The position numbers were made by a program, and so were the translations under genes. The notes below the pieces were generated by a model. It saw nothing but the letters and a program-made list of their open reading frames with translations. It had not been told where the DNA came from and did no database searches. DNA of 64,000 nt from contig NZ_JAAHIH010000003.1 of the NCBI RefSeq assembly GCF_010671925.1, positions 930,001 through 994,000 on the forward strand, given 5' to 3'. This DNA comes from Moorena sp. SIOASIH. GTDB taxonomy: Bacteria > Cyanobacteriota > Cyanobacteriia > Cyanobacteriales > Coleofasciculaceae. Within the stretch, counting starts at the first letter, position 1, and every line of letters starts with the position of its first letter. Below are positions 24,334 through 32,617 of the stretch, one piece after another.

Positions 24334-25350
24334 CTAACCTTGAGCTGCCATAGATAACATCAGGTCAATCATGCGGTTAGAGTAGCCCCACTCATTGTCG
24401 TACCAAGAGACAACTTTAAAGAAATTAGAATTAAGTTCCATTCCGGCTCCAGCATCGAAAATGCTTGAATGAGGGTCCCCTTGAAAATCGGTGGACACCA
24501 CTGGCTCCTCTGTATAGCCCAAAATTCCTTTCATCGCCCCAACTGAAGCTGCCTTCATTGCTGCACAAATCTCTGGGTAGCTGGTTGCCTTTTGAGTCCT
24601 GAAGGTCAAATCTACCACTGATACATCCGGTGTTGGTACCCGTAATGCCATCCCCGTGAGTTTACCTTTCAGTTCCGGTAACACTAGCGTGACAGCTTTG
24701 GCCGCACCCGTAGAAGCGGGGATAATGTTCTGAGCAGCACTTCGCCCCCCCCGAAAGTCTTTCTTACTTGGACCATCTACGGTTGGCTGGGTAGCAGTCA
24801 TGGCATGGACGGTAGTCATTAACCCTTCCGCTAGCCCAAAATTGTCATTAATCACTTTAGCAATGGGAGCAAGACAGTTAGTTGTGCAACTGGCATTGGA
24901 AACGATAGTATCTTTACCAGGGTCATAGGTATCGTGATTGACACCCATCAACAGGGTGGGAACCAAATCAGGGTTTTTAGTAGGAGCAGAGATTACCACC
25001 CGCTTCGCTCCCGCTTCTAAATGCTTAGATGCCCCATCATAGGTGGTAAATAGACCAGTAGATTCTACTACATATTCCACACCGAGTTTCGTCCAAGGCA
25101 GCTCCTCTGGGTTTTTAATTGAGACACAGGGGATTTTCTTACCATTGACCACAATTCCATCAGCTTCAGCTTCTACGGTACCCTTGAAACGACCATGGGT
25201 TGAGTCGTATTTGAGTAAATAAGCAATAGTCTGTGGTGGAACTAGGTCATTAATGCCCAGCACCTCGATTTCTGGGTAGTTGAGGGCAGCACGGAATACG
25301 AGTCGTCCGATACGACCAAATCCATTGATACCCACTTTGACAGTTGCCAT
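24334..25350 (-). CDS. gap: Glyceraldehyde-3-phosphate dehydrogenase, type I
   Basis: A 338-residue cytosolic GAPDH that interconverts glyceraldehyde-3-phosphate and 1,3-bisphosphoglycerate. It has the Rossmann GINGFGRIGR, Asp35 in GINDL (NAD-type), the catalytic Cys155 in SNASCTTNC, the His in TVHAMTATQ, and WYDNEWGYSNR at the end. The sequence resembles the glycolytic Gap1/Gap3 group more than the Calvin-cycle Gap2. The ATG at 25350 follows AAAGGAG at an 8-base spacing and gives the standard MATVKVGING start; an in-frame TTG six bases earlier is less likely. It is a single-gene unit with a repeat-rich upstream region. Confidence 0.93.
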   Translation of the reverse strand: MATVKVGINGFGRIGRLVFRAALNYPEIEVLGINDLVPPQTIAYLLKYDSTHGRFKGTVEAEADGIVVNGKKIPCVSIKNPEELPWTKLGVEYVVESTGLFTTYDGASKHLEAGAKRVVISAPTKNPDLVPTLLMGVNHDTYDPGKDTIVSNASCTTNCLAPIAKVINDNFGLAEGLMTTVHAMTATQPTVDGPSKKDFRGGRSAAQNIIPASTGAAKAVTLVLPELKGKLTGMALRVPTPDVSVVDLTFRTQKATSYPEICAAMKAASVGAMKGILGYTEEPVVSTDFQGDPHSSIFDAGAGMELNSNFFKVVSWYDNEWGYSNRMIDLMLSMAAQG

Positions 25351-25413
25351 GGACAAATCTCCTTTAAGAGGTTTACAAATTTACGTTTGTGGATAATTAA
25401 GAATCCTCATCCA

Positions 25414-25465
25414 GCGATGCAGCCCGGTCTTGAGTAAAACCCCCACTCCCGCTCTGCATCAAGAC
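25414..25465 (+). repeat. GCGATGCAGC…GACTGCATCAAGAC dispersed element, copy B
   Basis: A diverged 52-bp member upstream of gap: GCGATGCAGCCCGGTCTTG, then AAAACCCCCAC, then CTGCATCAAGAC. It lies in the probable 5' leader or promoter region of gap, about 64 bp before its start codon. Confidence 0.65.
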
Positions 25466-25719
25466 AATGTCATCCAATCGGGAAGATTAATTCTTCCTTT
25501 GTTGTTGACAGCCGGGAGCATCAAAACTACCATGAAAGGATTGCCAAGTAACCAGATTTGACTCAATGATTTTTGCTAGGCATCCAAGCTATTGTTTATA
25601 GCTCACTCTACTCATTATTTGTTAATCCTTTAACTTAATTTAAGACTGTGGTAATTGCTGTTAATTCTTTCCACTGCTCTGTGTTAAACTACAAAGAAAT
25701 AAAAAAGAAGGTAAGCATT

Positions 25720-25825
25720 TATAGCGCTACGGGCAAGTCATAAGTCATAACTCATAAGTCATAAGTAAGCTATAACTAAGTTTCGGAGTTTAGGAATGTC
25801 AAACACCTTAATGGGTAGTGCTATA
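25720..25825. repeat. Mini element with TATAGCGCTAC / GTAGTGCTATA ends, copy 1
   Basis: The left end TATAGCGCTAC and right end GTAGTGCTATA are near-perfect inverted repeats 106 bp apart. Inside are four CATAAGT-type direct repeats. A second full copy is at 38988-39094 and a right-end copy at about 51921-51983. Confidence 0.65.
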
Positions 25826-25922
25826 CATGACCGCTGATAGCTTACTGTTAAATGCTTACCAGATAATTAACCTTTTCTTTAAATCTACTATTTAAATGTT
25901 TATCTACAATTTAACAAAACTC

Positions 25923-26376
25923 GCGGAATTCCCCACCCTAAGAGGGTGGGGATGGATAGCGCCTCAACTTACAATGCTTCTCATCACAATTTATGCTAGA
26001 ATGAAGTTGGTTGCTGACCCGCCTGACTGACTAAAAGGCTACCTTATAAACGGTCTGATCTCTTATCAGTTTTTAGACCATTAGGTGTACAAAGTACTAG
26101 CAGAGCTCAGGGAAGAGACAAGCCCCGGCTGGTTGACCGCAGAGTCGTAATTCCAAGGTGAGTCTGTCGAAAAAAAACTATACGTCCTTAGAAGGCGGAT
26201 GTCTGCCTGTTGACGCTGAGTAAGACCAAGACGAGCTTGCTGGTTGAGGCATCGGCGGATGAAGCGGGAAACCTCGTTCGCGTAGCGTCGGCTTTGCCGA
26301 AAGACGAATAAAACCGTCCCTGATTGAACTGAGAATGGGAAGCCCCAACCTCAGCTAAGCAGGTTGGGGTACTTCA
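25923..26376 (+). mobile_element. ORF-less HEARO/IscB-type element, copy 1
   Basis: The left end is a hairpin (TTCCCCACCCTAAGAGGGTG, then GGGATGGATAG). The right end is a hairpin (CCCCAACC…GGTTGGGG) followed by TACTTCA. The same left and right ends delimit a second element at 29663-30157. No iscB or tnpB reading frame lies between or after them, so this is a non-autonomous element that must be mobilised in trans. It contains one inverted copy of the CGCTACGCGAACG dispersed repeat. Confidence 0.7.
26040..26376 (+). ncRNA. HEARO-like RNA (IscB omega-RNA type), copy 1
   Basis: Blocks shared with the second copy, in the same order, are CCTGT(T/G)GACGCTGAGTAAGACC, GGCATCGGCGGATGAA(G/A)CGGGAAA, GA(C)GAATAA(A/G)ACCGTCC, GGAAGCCCCAAC and a 3' hairpin ending TACTTCA. 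GCTGAGTAAG, the GCGGATGAAGCGGGAAA block and the 3' hairpin recall, from memory, the HEARO RNA family that guides IscB nucleases. The 5' boundary is approximate. The 3' end lies 26 nt before the next start codon. Confidence 0.65.
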
Positions 26377-26402
26377 CTTAAGCTGGTTTTGGCATTACCT
26401 CT

Positions 26403-27407
26403 ATGAAAGTCGCTGTCTTTAGTACCAAAGTCTACGACCGACAGTTTCTCGAAGCTGTTAATTCCCAATATGGTCATGAATTAACTTTTTTTGAACCGCA
26501 CCTCGATACTCAAACGACTATTTTGGCATCAGGATGTCCAGCAGTATGCGTTTTTGTCAATGATTCCCTCAACGGACAAGTGTTGGAAAAGCTGGCGCAA
26601 CAGGGAACTCGTCTGATTGCTCTACGCTGCGCTGGTTTTAATAATGTGGATGTCACAAAAGCGACAGAATTGGACATGACAGTAGTGCGTGTTCCGGCTT
26701 ACTCCCCTTATGCGATCGCTGAACATACCATTGGCTTAATGCTAGCCCTGAATCGCAAGATACATCGTGCTTATTCTCGAGTACGAGAAGGAAATTTTTC
26801 CCTAGATGGACTCTTGGGATTCGATATGCATGGTCGAACTGTAGGCATCGTGGGAACTGGTAAAATTGGTGTTATCGTAGCCCAAATTCTCACTGGTATG
26901 GGGTGTCAATTAGTGGCATATGATCCCTATCCCAACCCGGAGTGTCAAGCTTTAGGGGTCAAGTATGTAGAGCTAGCTGAACTCTTTGCTATCTCTGATA
27001 TTATCACCCTACACTGTCCCTTAACTCCTGAAAACTATCATCTGATTAATTCCGAAGCTCTAGAGCAGATGAAACCAGGTGTGATGCTAATTAATACTAG
27101 CCGAGGGGGATTGATTGATACCAAAGCCATTATTGGTGGGCTCAAGTCCAAGAAAATTGGCTATCTCGCTATGGATGTCTATGAGCAAGAATCTGCCTTG
27201 TTTTTTGAGGATTTGTCTAATGAAGTCATTCAAGATGATATTTTTCAACGTTTACTCACGTTCCCTAATGTAATTATTACTGCTCATCAAGCTTTTTTAA
27301 CTGAAAATGCCCTCCATAACATTGCTGAAACTACACTCTCTAATATTAGCAACTTTGAGAAAGGTGTTCCTTGTCCGAATAAAATTATTATTAATAATAG
27401 GGAATAA
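26403..27407 (+). CDS. ldhA: D-lactate dehydrogenase family 2-hydroxyacid dehydrogenase
   Basis: A 334-residue NAD-dependent D-2-hydroxyacid dehydrogenase, closest in pattern to LdhA/Ddh, which reduces pyruvate to D-lactate during fermentation. The N-terminal substrate domain contains LIALRCAGFNNVD. The Rossmann motif GTGKIG is at 151-156. The catalytic Arg lies in NTSRGGLID (about 234), and the His in ITAHQAFLT (about 297), with the paired Glu between them. No convincing ribosome-binding site precedes the ATG; the HEARO-like element ends 26 nt upstream, so leader and promoter may derive from the element. A related specificity such as another 2-oxoacid cannot be excluded. Confidence 0.88.
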   Translation: MKVAVFSTKVYDRQFLEAVNSQYGHELTFFEPHLDTQTTILASGCPAVCVFVNDSLNGQVLEKLAQQGTRLIALRCAGFNNVDVTKATELDMTVVRVPAYSPYAIAEHTIGLMLALNRKIHRAYSRVREGNFSLDGLLGFDMHGRTVGIVGTGKIGVIVAQILTGMGCQLVAYDPYPNPECQALGVKYVELAELFAISDIITLHCPLTPENYHLINSEALEQMKPGVMLINTSRGGLIDTKAIIGGLKSKKIGYLAMDVYEQESALFFEDLSNEVIQDDIFQRLLTFPNVIITAHQAFLTENALHNIAETTLSNISNFEKGVPCPNKIIINNRE

Positions 27408-27439
27408 TATCAAGTCAGGTTGAATACCCATAATTACAG
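27407..27439 (-). repeat. Dispersed 32-bp sequence (copy 2, inverted)
   Basis: Reverse complement of the sequence at 6283-6314, differing at about one or two positions. It begins at the last base of the ldhA stop codon. Confidence 0.6.
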
Positions 27440-27689
27440 GGAGAGTGGAAAGTGTGGGGAGATTTGGGGGGGTTCCTAGGTAATGGATTCGGGTAGGGGC
27501 TCTTTCAGAGCATCCCATTATATCGAATCACAGAATTCAGAAGTTAGAATACTTCTCCAAAATAGGATCTGATTCCCTACTTTAACCAAACCATAACAAC
27601 TAGCGACCTCGGCAAAATTCAATCAAGATTGTAGTAATTGGTAATCCTAATCCAATTACCAATTATCAATTACCAATTACTAAATTGGC

Positions 27690-28754
27690 CTAAAACGCAC
27701 TAGGAGGAGGGGGAACAAAGGAACGAGGAGGGAAGACTTGTAAATCAATATGCTGCTCTGGACTGAAATCAAGACCTGCTTGTAGTTGAGCAAATTGTTG
27801 CTCTTCAAAAGACAGAGCACCTGTAGTTTTATTGTAGGAGATTTGATCAATATCAAGTTCCCCAAAACTAACAATTTCAATCCTGTCTCCCTGTTGGACA
27901 TTGAAATCTGTAATCCTGTCAATTCCGCTTTCAGGTCGTGGAAGTTCCGAGTCAGAGTTCCTCGGCAATAGGAAACTATTAGTTATGTTGATTCCCGTTG
28001 AAGGTTGTAGCGGTTGTGATGAAGGCATTGAAGGCGGGAAGATTGGTAATGGGCGATTTGTAAATGTGAAGCGAAAGATATCAGCTCCGTGACCACCAGT
28101 CAGGGTATCGCTTCCGTTGCCACCTACCAGAGAATCATCACCATTCCCACCAAGGAGAGAATCATTCCCGCCACCAAAGACATTTTGATCATCACCATCA
28201 CCAATTAGGGTATCATTGCCAGTCCCACCAATCAGAGTATCACCGCTACCCCCACCTTCGAGCACATCATTTCCGTCTCCACCATCAAGGATGTCACTGC
28301 CTGGATTATAGTTTATGGGAATTCCAGTCAAACGCCTACGAACATCACCTAAAAGGGAATCATCACCAGCTCCGCCTTTTAAGACATCATTCCCATCTGC
28401 TCCGTTGAGAGTGTCATTTCCTGTTCCACCGTCGAGGAAATCATGATCAGATGTCTGTTTAACCTCAAACAAACTCAAGCCAAAGCTAGAACCCGGTCCA
28501 CCAGTCAGGACATCATTCCCTGAGCCACCAATCAGGGTATCATTGCCCTCTCCACCGTTGAGAACATCTGAATCCTCCTCCCCTTCAAGACGGTCATTAC
28601 CCCCTCGACCATTGAGAATATCATCCCCAGCTCTACCTTTGAGGGTATCATCCTGTGAGCCACCGTTGAGAGTATCGTTGCCACTGCCACCTATGAGAAT
28701 TACACTAGTATTTGTAGTATTTGTTTCCAACCCCACGAAATTCAAGTTAAACAT
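27690..28754 (-). CDS. RTX-type calcium-binding protein
   Basis: A 354-residue protein consisting largely of hemolysin-type GGxGxDxLxGG nonapeptides (residues about 20-225, interrupted by two short spacers) that fold as calcium-binding beta-rolls. A C-terminal region contains GADIFRF, a DRITDFNVQQGDRIEI segment and a final Pro-rich tail. No signal peptide or enzyme domain is visible, as in proteins secreted by type I ABC exporters. It may be an extracellular surface protein; a specific function cannot be given. The C-terminal RIxDF…GDxIE pattern is shared with the metalloprotease family at 2087. Confidence 0.85.
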   Translation of the reverse strand: MFNLNFVGLETNTTNTSVILIGGSGNDTLNGGSQDDTLKGRAGDDILNGRGGNDRLEGEEDSDVLNGGEGNDTLIGGSGNDVLTGGPGSSFGLSLFEVKQTSDHDFLDGGTGNDTLNGADGNDVLKGGAGDDSLLGDVRRRLTGIPINYNPGSDILDGGDGNDVLEGGGSGDTLIGGTGNDTLIGDGDDQNVFGGGNDSLLGGNGDDSLVGGNGSDTLTGGHGADIFRFTFTNRPLPIFPPSMPSSQPLQPSTGINITNSFLLPRNSDSELPRPESGIDRITDFNVQQGDRIEIVSFGELDIDQISYNKTTGALSFEEQQFAQLQAGLDFSPEQHIDLQVFPPRSFVPPPPSAF

Positions 28755-28934
28755 TTATTCGATCACCTATTCCTATCCAACTCCGACCTCCTTTATTGTC
28801 TGGTCTTAGGTATGGTAAAGCTAGCCAAATTGGCAGTATTTGGCCAATTTGACCGATTTCTTGGTGCGCGTTCACGCTTGTCGGGAAACTCGAGCGGGGT
28901 CGCACGGCAAAATACCGTTAAAAATGCTCAAGAA

Positions 28935-29618
28935 TTATTGACGTTTGCCGAAAATCTTGCTCCCTAGGCGAATCATCGTTGCTCCTGCTTTAATAGCCTG
29001 CAAATAATCTCCCGACATTCCCATTGATACTTCTTTTAAGTTTAACTGAGTTGTTTGATTAAGCTGTTCCTTGAATTTAGCAACTTCTACAAATGCATCA
29101 AAAATTTCATATTCCGATAACCCCAAGGGAAGAATCGTCATTAACCCTTGAATATCTAAGGAATCGCAAGCTTCTAATTCTGGTAACGTTTCTAATAACT
29201 GCTCAACAGACCAACCATATTTATTAGGATCGGGCAAAATCTTAATTTGTAAACAAACCTTAGGTCGTTTATTTAACTCATTCGCCCGCCGATTTAAACT
29301 CTGGGCTAACTTTAAATCATCAACGGAATGGATCCAGTCCATTGTTTGAACAGCAAGTTTGGCTTTATTCTTTTGTAAGTGACCGATAAAATGCCAGGAA
29401 ATACCCTCTAAATCTTGTAACTGTTCCTGCTTAGCACAAGCCTCTTGCAAGCGATTTTCTCCAAAATCACGAATTCCAGCACCATAGGCTTCCCGCATTT
29501 TTTCTACAGATACGGTTTTGCTCACCGCAATTAAACGGACATTAGGCTTTAACTGTTGACGAATCTGCTGGATATTATCAGTAATAGGTGTAGTCATAGT
29601 TAAAGGTATTTTTTCCAT
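28935..29618 (-). CDS. YggS/PipY-family PLP-binding protein
   Basis: A 227-residue single-domain pyridoxal-phosphate protein (fold type III) that buffers PLP and affects amino-acid homeostasis. The PLP lysine is Lys34 in AVSKTV. Other family blocks are FGENRLQEA, WHFIGHLQKNK, LQIKILPDPNKYGW, GLMTILP and MGMSGDYLQAIKAGATMIRLGSKIFG. The ATG at 29618 follows AGAGGG by about six bases. The frame stays open upstream to 29681, into the left end of a HEARO-like element, but that extension is not family sequence. In many cyanobacteria this gene follows pipX; here the upstream neighbour is the mobile element. Confidence 0.92.
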   Translation of the reverse strand: MEKIPLTMTTPITDNIQQIRQQLKPNVRLIAVSKTVSVEKMREAYGAGIRDFGENRLQEACAKQEQLQDLEGISWHFIGHLQKNKAKLAVQTMDWIHSVDDLKLAQSLNRRANELNKRPKVCLQIKILPDPNKYGWSVEQLLETLPELEACDSLDIQGLMTILPLGLSEYEIFDAFVEVAKFKEQLNQTTQLNLKEVSMGMSGDYLQAIKAGATMIRLGSKIFGKRQ

Positions 29619-29662
29619 AGTCTTCCCTCTTGGCTTTTTCCTCCATGGCTTTAACAAAAATC

Positions 29663-30157
29663 GGCGAAATTCCCCATCCAACTTTGAAGGTGGGGATGGA
29701 TAGCCGAACGATTGATTATATGCTATTATGAAAATAACTCGCTTAGGTTTACATGGTCAGGCATGGGCTGATAATAGTTGAGCTAGGTGGATAAGAGATG
29801 TAGTCAAAGCGCGTGAACGAACTCGACCACCGTTCGCCACAGCGTTTCGGGTTTCGCCGACGCTAAGCGAACCGAAAAGGCAAGCGCAAGATGTCATGAG
29901 ACATAATCGACTGGAACACCAGTTATAAACCGCGAAAACCAAGCGGCAAAAAAAGAATTACTGCCTGTGGAAGACGGGCAGCTGCCTGTGGACGCTGAGT
30001 AAGACCATCACCAGATTCAGTTCTGGACTTTCTGTGTACGCGGAAGTACCCAACGTGGCATCGGCGGATGAAACGGGAAATCCTGAAGACGAATAAGACC
30101 GTCCTTGTGACGCCAGTTGGAAGCCCCAACTTCAGCGGATCTTGTTGGGATACTTCA
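29663..30157 (+). mobile_element. ORF-less HEARO/IscB-type element, copy 2
   Basis: It has the same left end (AATTCCCCATCC…GGTGGGGATGGATAG) and right end (GGAAGCCCCAAC…TACTTCA) as the element at 25923. No open frame of nuclease type is present. An internal GTTTCGCCGACGCTAAGCGAA block is a relative of the dispersed 24-nt repeat. The left end sits 45 bp upstream of the YggS gene start, and the right end overlaps the stop codon of the CHASE2-kinase gene. Confidence 0.7.
29880..30157 (+). ncRNA. HEARO-like RNA (IscB omega-RNA type), copy 2
   Basis: It carries all shared blocks: CCTGTGGACGCTGAGTAAGA, GGCATCGGCGGATGAAACGG, GACGAATAAGACCGTCC, GGAAGCCCCAAC, 3' hairpin and TACTTCA. The regions between the blocks differ from copy 1 but keep complementary pairs, for example GCCTGTGGAAGACGGGCAGC, which suggests conserved structure. 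The 5' end is approximate. Confidence 0.65.
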
Positions 30158-32551
30158 CCCACCAATCACTTTGGAGAAATCTTGCAGGATTACCTCAGCT
30201 GACTGGTATCTGTCAGCGAAATGATAGCTCACCATCTTTTCTATAATTTGGGCAAATTCTTCAGGTACATCTGCCAGATTACGCCAGATCACTTCACCAG
30301 TTTCTGGGGAAATGGGCAATTGATAGGGACGAATGCCAGTTAATCCTTGAATCCCAATCATACCTAAAGCATAAATATCACTATTGAAACTGGGGTGTCC
30401 GGCTAATTGCTCTGGTGGGGCATAACCCCGAGAGCCAATGGCAACCGTAGCATTTCCGTCCTGACTCTGGTCTGGGCTTTTAATCTGTTTAACTGCTCCA
30501 AAGTCAATTAGTACCAGTTGACCATCAGTTTGACGACGGATAATATTGCCAGGTTTGATATCCCGGTGGATGACGCCGTATTTGTGGATAAAGACCAGAA
30601 TTTCTAAGATATCTTTCAGGATATCCGCGACTTCCTTCACTCCAAGCCGTTTATCTACTGGCAATTCGTCACTAAGGGACTCACCGGGAATATATTCTTC
30701 CACTAAGTAAAATACTTGATCTTCTTCAAAATAAGCTAGTAGTCTAGGAATCTTTAAATGATTACCCAAGATTTCTAATATTTCTGCTTCAGTGCGGAAT
30801 AGGCGTCTGGCAATTTTCAAGAATTGCGGATCGCTACGAGCCGGTTTCAATTGCTTGACCACACACTGGGGTGAACCAGGTCGCTGAGTATCTTCTGCTA
30901 GATGGATTAGACCAAACCCACCGGAACCAAGAACACGCTTGGTTTGGTAGCGTCCAGCTAGAAGGTTATGTTGGGGTCGGTACTCTACCGATGTGCCATC
31001 AGGGTCTGCACCCGCTGTTGGGTTCCAAATTGCTGTGGAATCTTCTTGAGATAAATCGGTTTGTGGTATCGGTATAGTTTTGGTGTTAGTGCTGGAGATG
31101 GTTTCGTTTTTTTCTTTCAACAATGCCTGTAACAAGGCCAAGTTCTGTTCCTGTTCTTGAGCTTTTGCTTCAATTTTGCGGCGCTCTTGCTCTGCTTTTA
31201 TGCTCTCCTGTTTAGCCTTGTAACCGGTGTAAGTCATTACACCAGTACCCGAAAGGATTAATGCCAACGCAGGTGCCACGACAGGTATCCATCCTGAGTT
31301 GAGAAATAGCAGGTAGGATGTTCCGAGCAAAATACCTAGAGCAATACTCTCAGACAGTACTAACTGTCGAGTGTTGCGGCTTACCCCAACTAACACGCCC
31401 CCTATTAGTGTCCAACCCCAAATCCACAAGCCTTCTGTCCACTCAGACCAAAACCAAAACTGTCCTCTTCCCTCTCCAAGTGCGCCACTGAGCAGTTGAC
31501 TGACGATTTGACCATGTATCATGACTCCTTGCATATGCTTGCTTTCTTTTTGAGCAAAACTGTAGGGTGTTAAGAAGTCATCATCTTTGATACTAGGAGC
31601 ATTCATACCGATTAGGACAATCCGGTCTTTGACCAAGTCCGGTTCAATTTCCTCATTCAGAACCTTAGTTAAGGTAACGGTCTCGACAAGGTGATCAGCA
31701 GAGCGGTAATTCAATAAAATTTGGTAGCCTCCCGTATCCCCCTTTTGGTAACCTCCAGCAGTAGGAGATATCTTGTTATAGACTGTTTTTCCTAGCTTCA
31801 TCTGTTTTCGGGAGATGTTTTCGGGCTTGATTCCCCGCTGTTCCAAATAGCTTCGGGCTAACTGAAAGCCGAATGATAATCTGGTGGTGCAACCCACGAT
31901 GCTGGTATTATCACTGGTATTGTCAAAAAATAATGGAGCCCGCCGGACGATTCCATCGGGGTCTTCAAGTAGATTAACAAAGCCTACACGATGCTGAGAA
32001 ATGTTTGGGGGGGCTGCAACACTGGATGCTTCTGATTGACCCCGATAGCAAATTGGGATTATGCGATCGCTACTTTGCAGTAGTTCAGAAAATTCAGCAT
32101 GACCCGGTTCTACTGGACTGTCTCGAAAGATATCGACACCAATGACAGCGGGTTGATGTTGCTCCAACTTCTGTAATACCTCATACATTACAGCATCTTT
32201 GATTGAAGACCCTCCTGGAGCTGTTGTGCCTTTTAAATCTGGCTCAGTCACCTCTACTACTAAGAGGCGGTCATCCGGTGGTAAAGCTGGTCGCAGCTCT
32301 ATCATCCGGTCGAAAGCCTTTAACTCAAAAAACTGCAACATTCCTAGGTGCTTAGACCCTAGCATTAAACCAGTTACCGCCAAACTCGCTATCAATGCTG
32401 GGTTTATCCCAACATATTCCCCCAAGCGTTTCAGCCGCGACCAAGCTTTCGTCGGTTTTGGGGGCGGGGGGGAGGGATTTTCCGCCTGGGGGCTAAGTTT
32501 TGAGTTGTTTGGTGACTCTTCTGTGGCCACTTTTACCAGCTGAGCACTCAT
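30155..32551 (-). CDS. CHASE2 sensor serine/threonine protein kinase
   Basis: A 798-residue membrane receptor kinase. After a Pro-rich N-terminus and a membrane segment at about 53-72 comes an extracytoplasmic CHASE2 domain (about 75-395, with VVEVTEPDLKG, VIGVDIFRD and DRIVLIGMNAPS). Two or three membrane helices follow at about 395-455, then a coiled coil KQESIKAEQERRKIEAKAQE and a C-terminal Hanks-type kinase. The kinase has the loop GSGGFGLIHLAED (about 542), VVKQLKP lysine, HRDIKPGN (about 661) and LIDFGAVKQ. All catalytic residues are present. The ligand is unknown. The stop codon TGA is contributed by the right end of the HEARO-like element, so the native C-terminus may have been slightly different. 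Confidence 0.9.
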   Translation of the reverse strand: MSAQLVKVATEESPNNSKLSPQAENPSPPPPKPTKAWSRLKRLGEYVGINPALIASLAVTGLMLGSKHLGMLQFFELKAFDRMIELRPALPPDDRLLVVEVTEPDLKGTTAPGGSSIKDAVMYEVLQKLEQHQPAVIGVDIFRDSPVEPGHAEFSELLQSSDRIIPICYRGQSEASSVAAPPNISQHRVGFVNLLEDPDGIVRRAPLFFDNTSDNTSIVGCTTRLSFGFQLARSYLEQRGIKPENISRKQMKLGKTVYNKISPTAGGYQKGDTGGYQILLNYRSADHLVETVTLTKVLNEEIEPDLVKDRIVLIGMNAPSIKDDDFLTPYSFAQKESKHMQGVMIHGQIVSQLLSGALGEGRGQFWFWSEWTEGLWIWGWTLIGGVLVGVSRNTRQLVLSESIALGILLGTSYLLFLNSGWIPVVAPALALILSGTGVMTYTGYKAKQESIKAEQERRKIEAKAQEQEQNLALLQALLKEKNETISSTNTKTIPIPQTDLSQEDSTAIWNPTAGADPDGTSVEYRPQHNLLAGRYQTKRVLGSGGFGLIHLAEDTQRPGSPQCVVKQLKPARSDPQFLKIARRLFRTEAEILEILGNHLKIPRLLAYFEEDQVFYLVEEYIPGESLSDELPVDKRLGVKEVADILKDILEILVFIHKYGVIHRDIKPGNIIRRQTDGQLVLIDFGAVKQIKSPDQSQDGNATVAIGSRGYAPPEQLAGHPSFNSDIYALGMIGIQGLTGIRPYQLPISPETGEVIWRNLADVPEEFAQIIEKMVSYHFADRYQSAEVILQDFSKVIGG

Positions 32552-32617
32552 ATATAATATTTATCACTAGAAACTATCACCGATACTTTTTAGCTACCAG
32601 AATCTACCAAAGTAGAC

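Noticed and set aside
29757..30165. Minus-strand frames across the second HEARO-like element
   Set aside because: The conserved blocks match the first element as structured RNA on the plus strand, and the frames are not preserved between copies.
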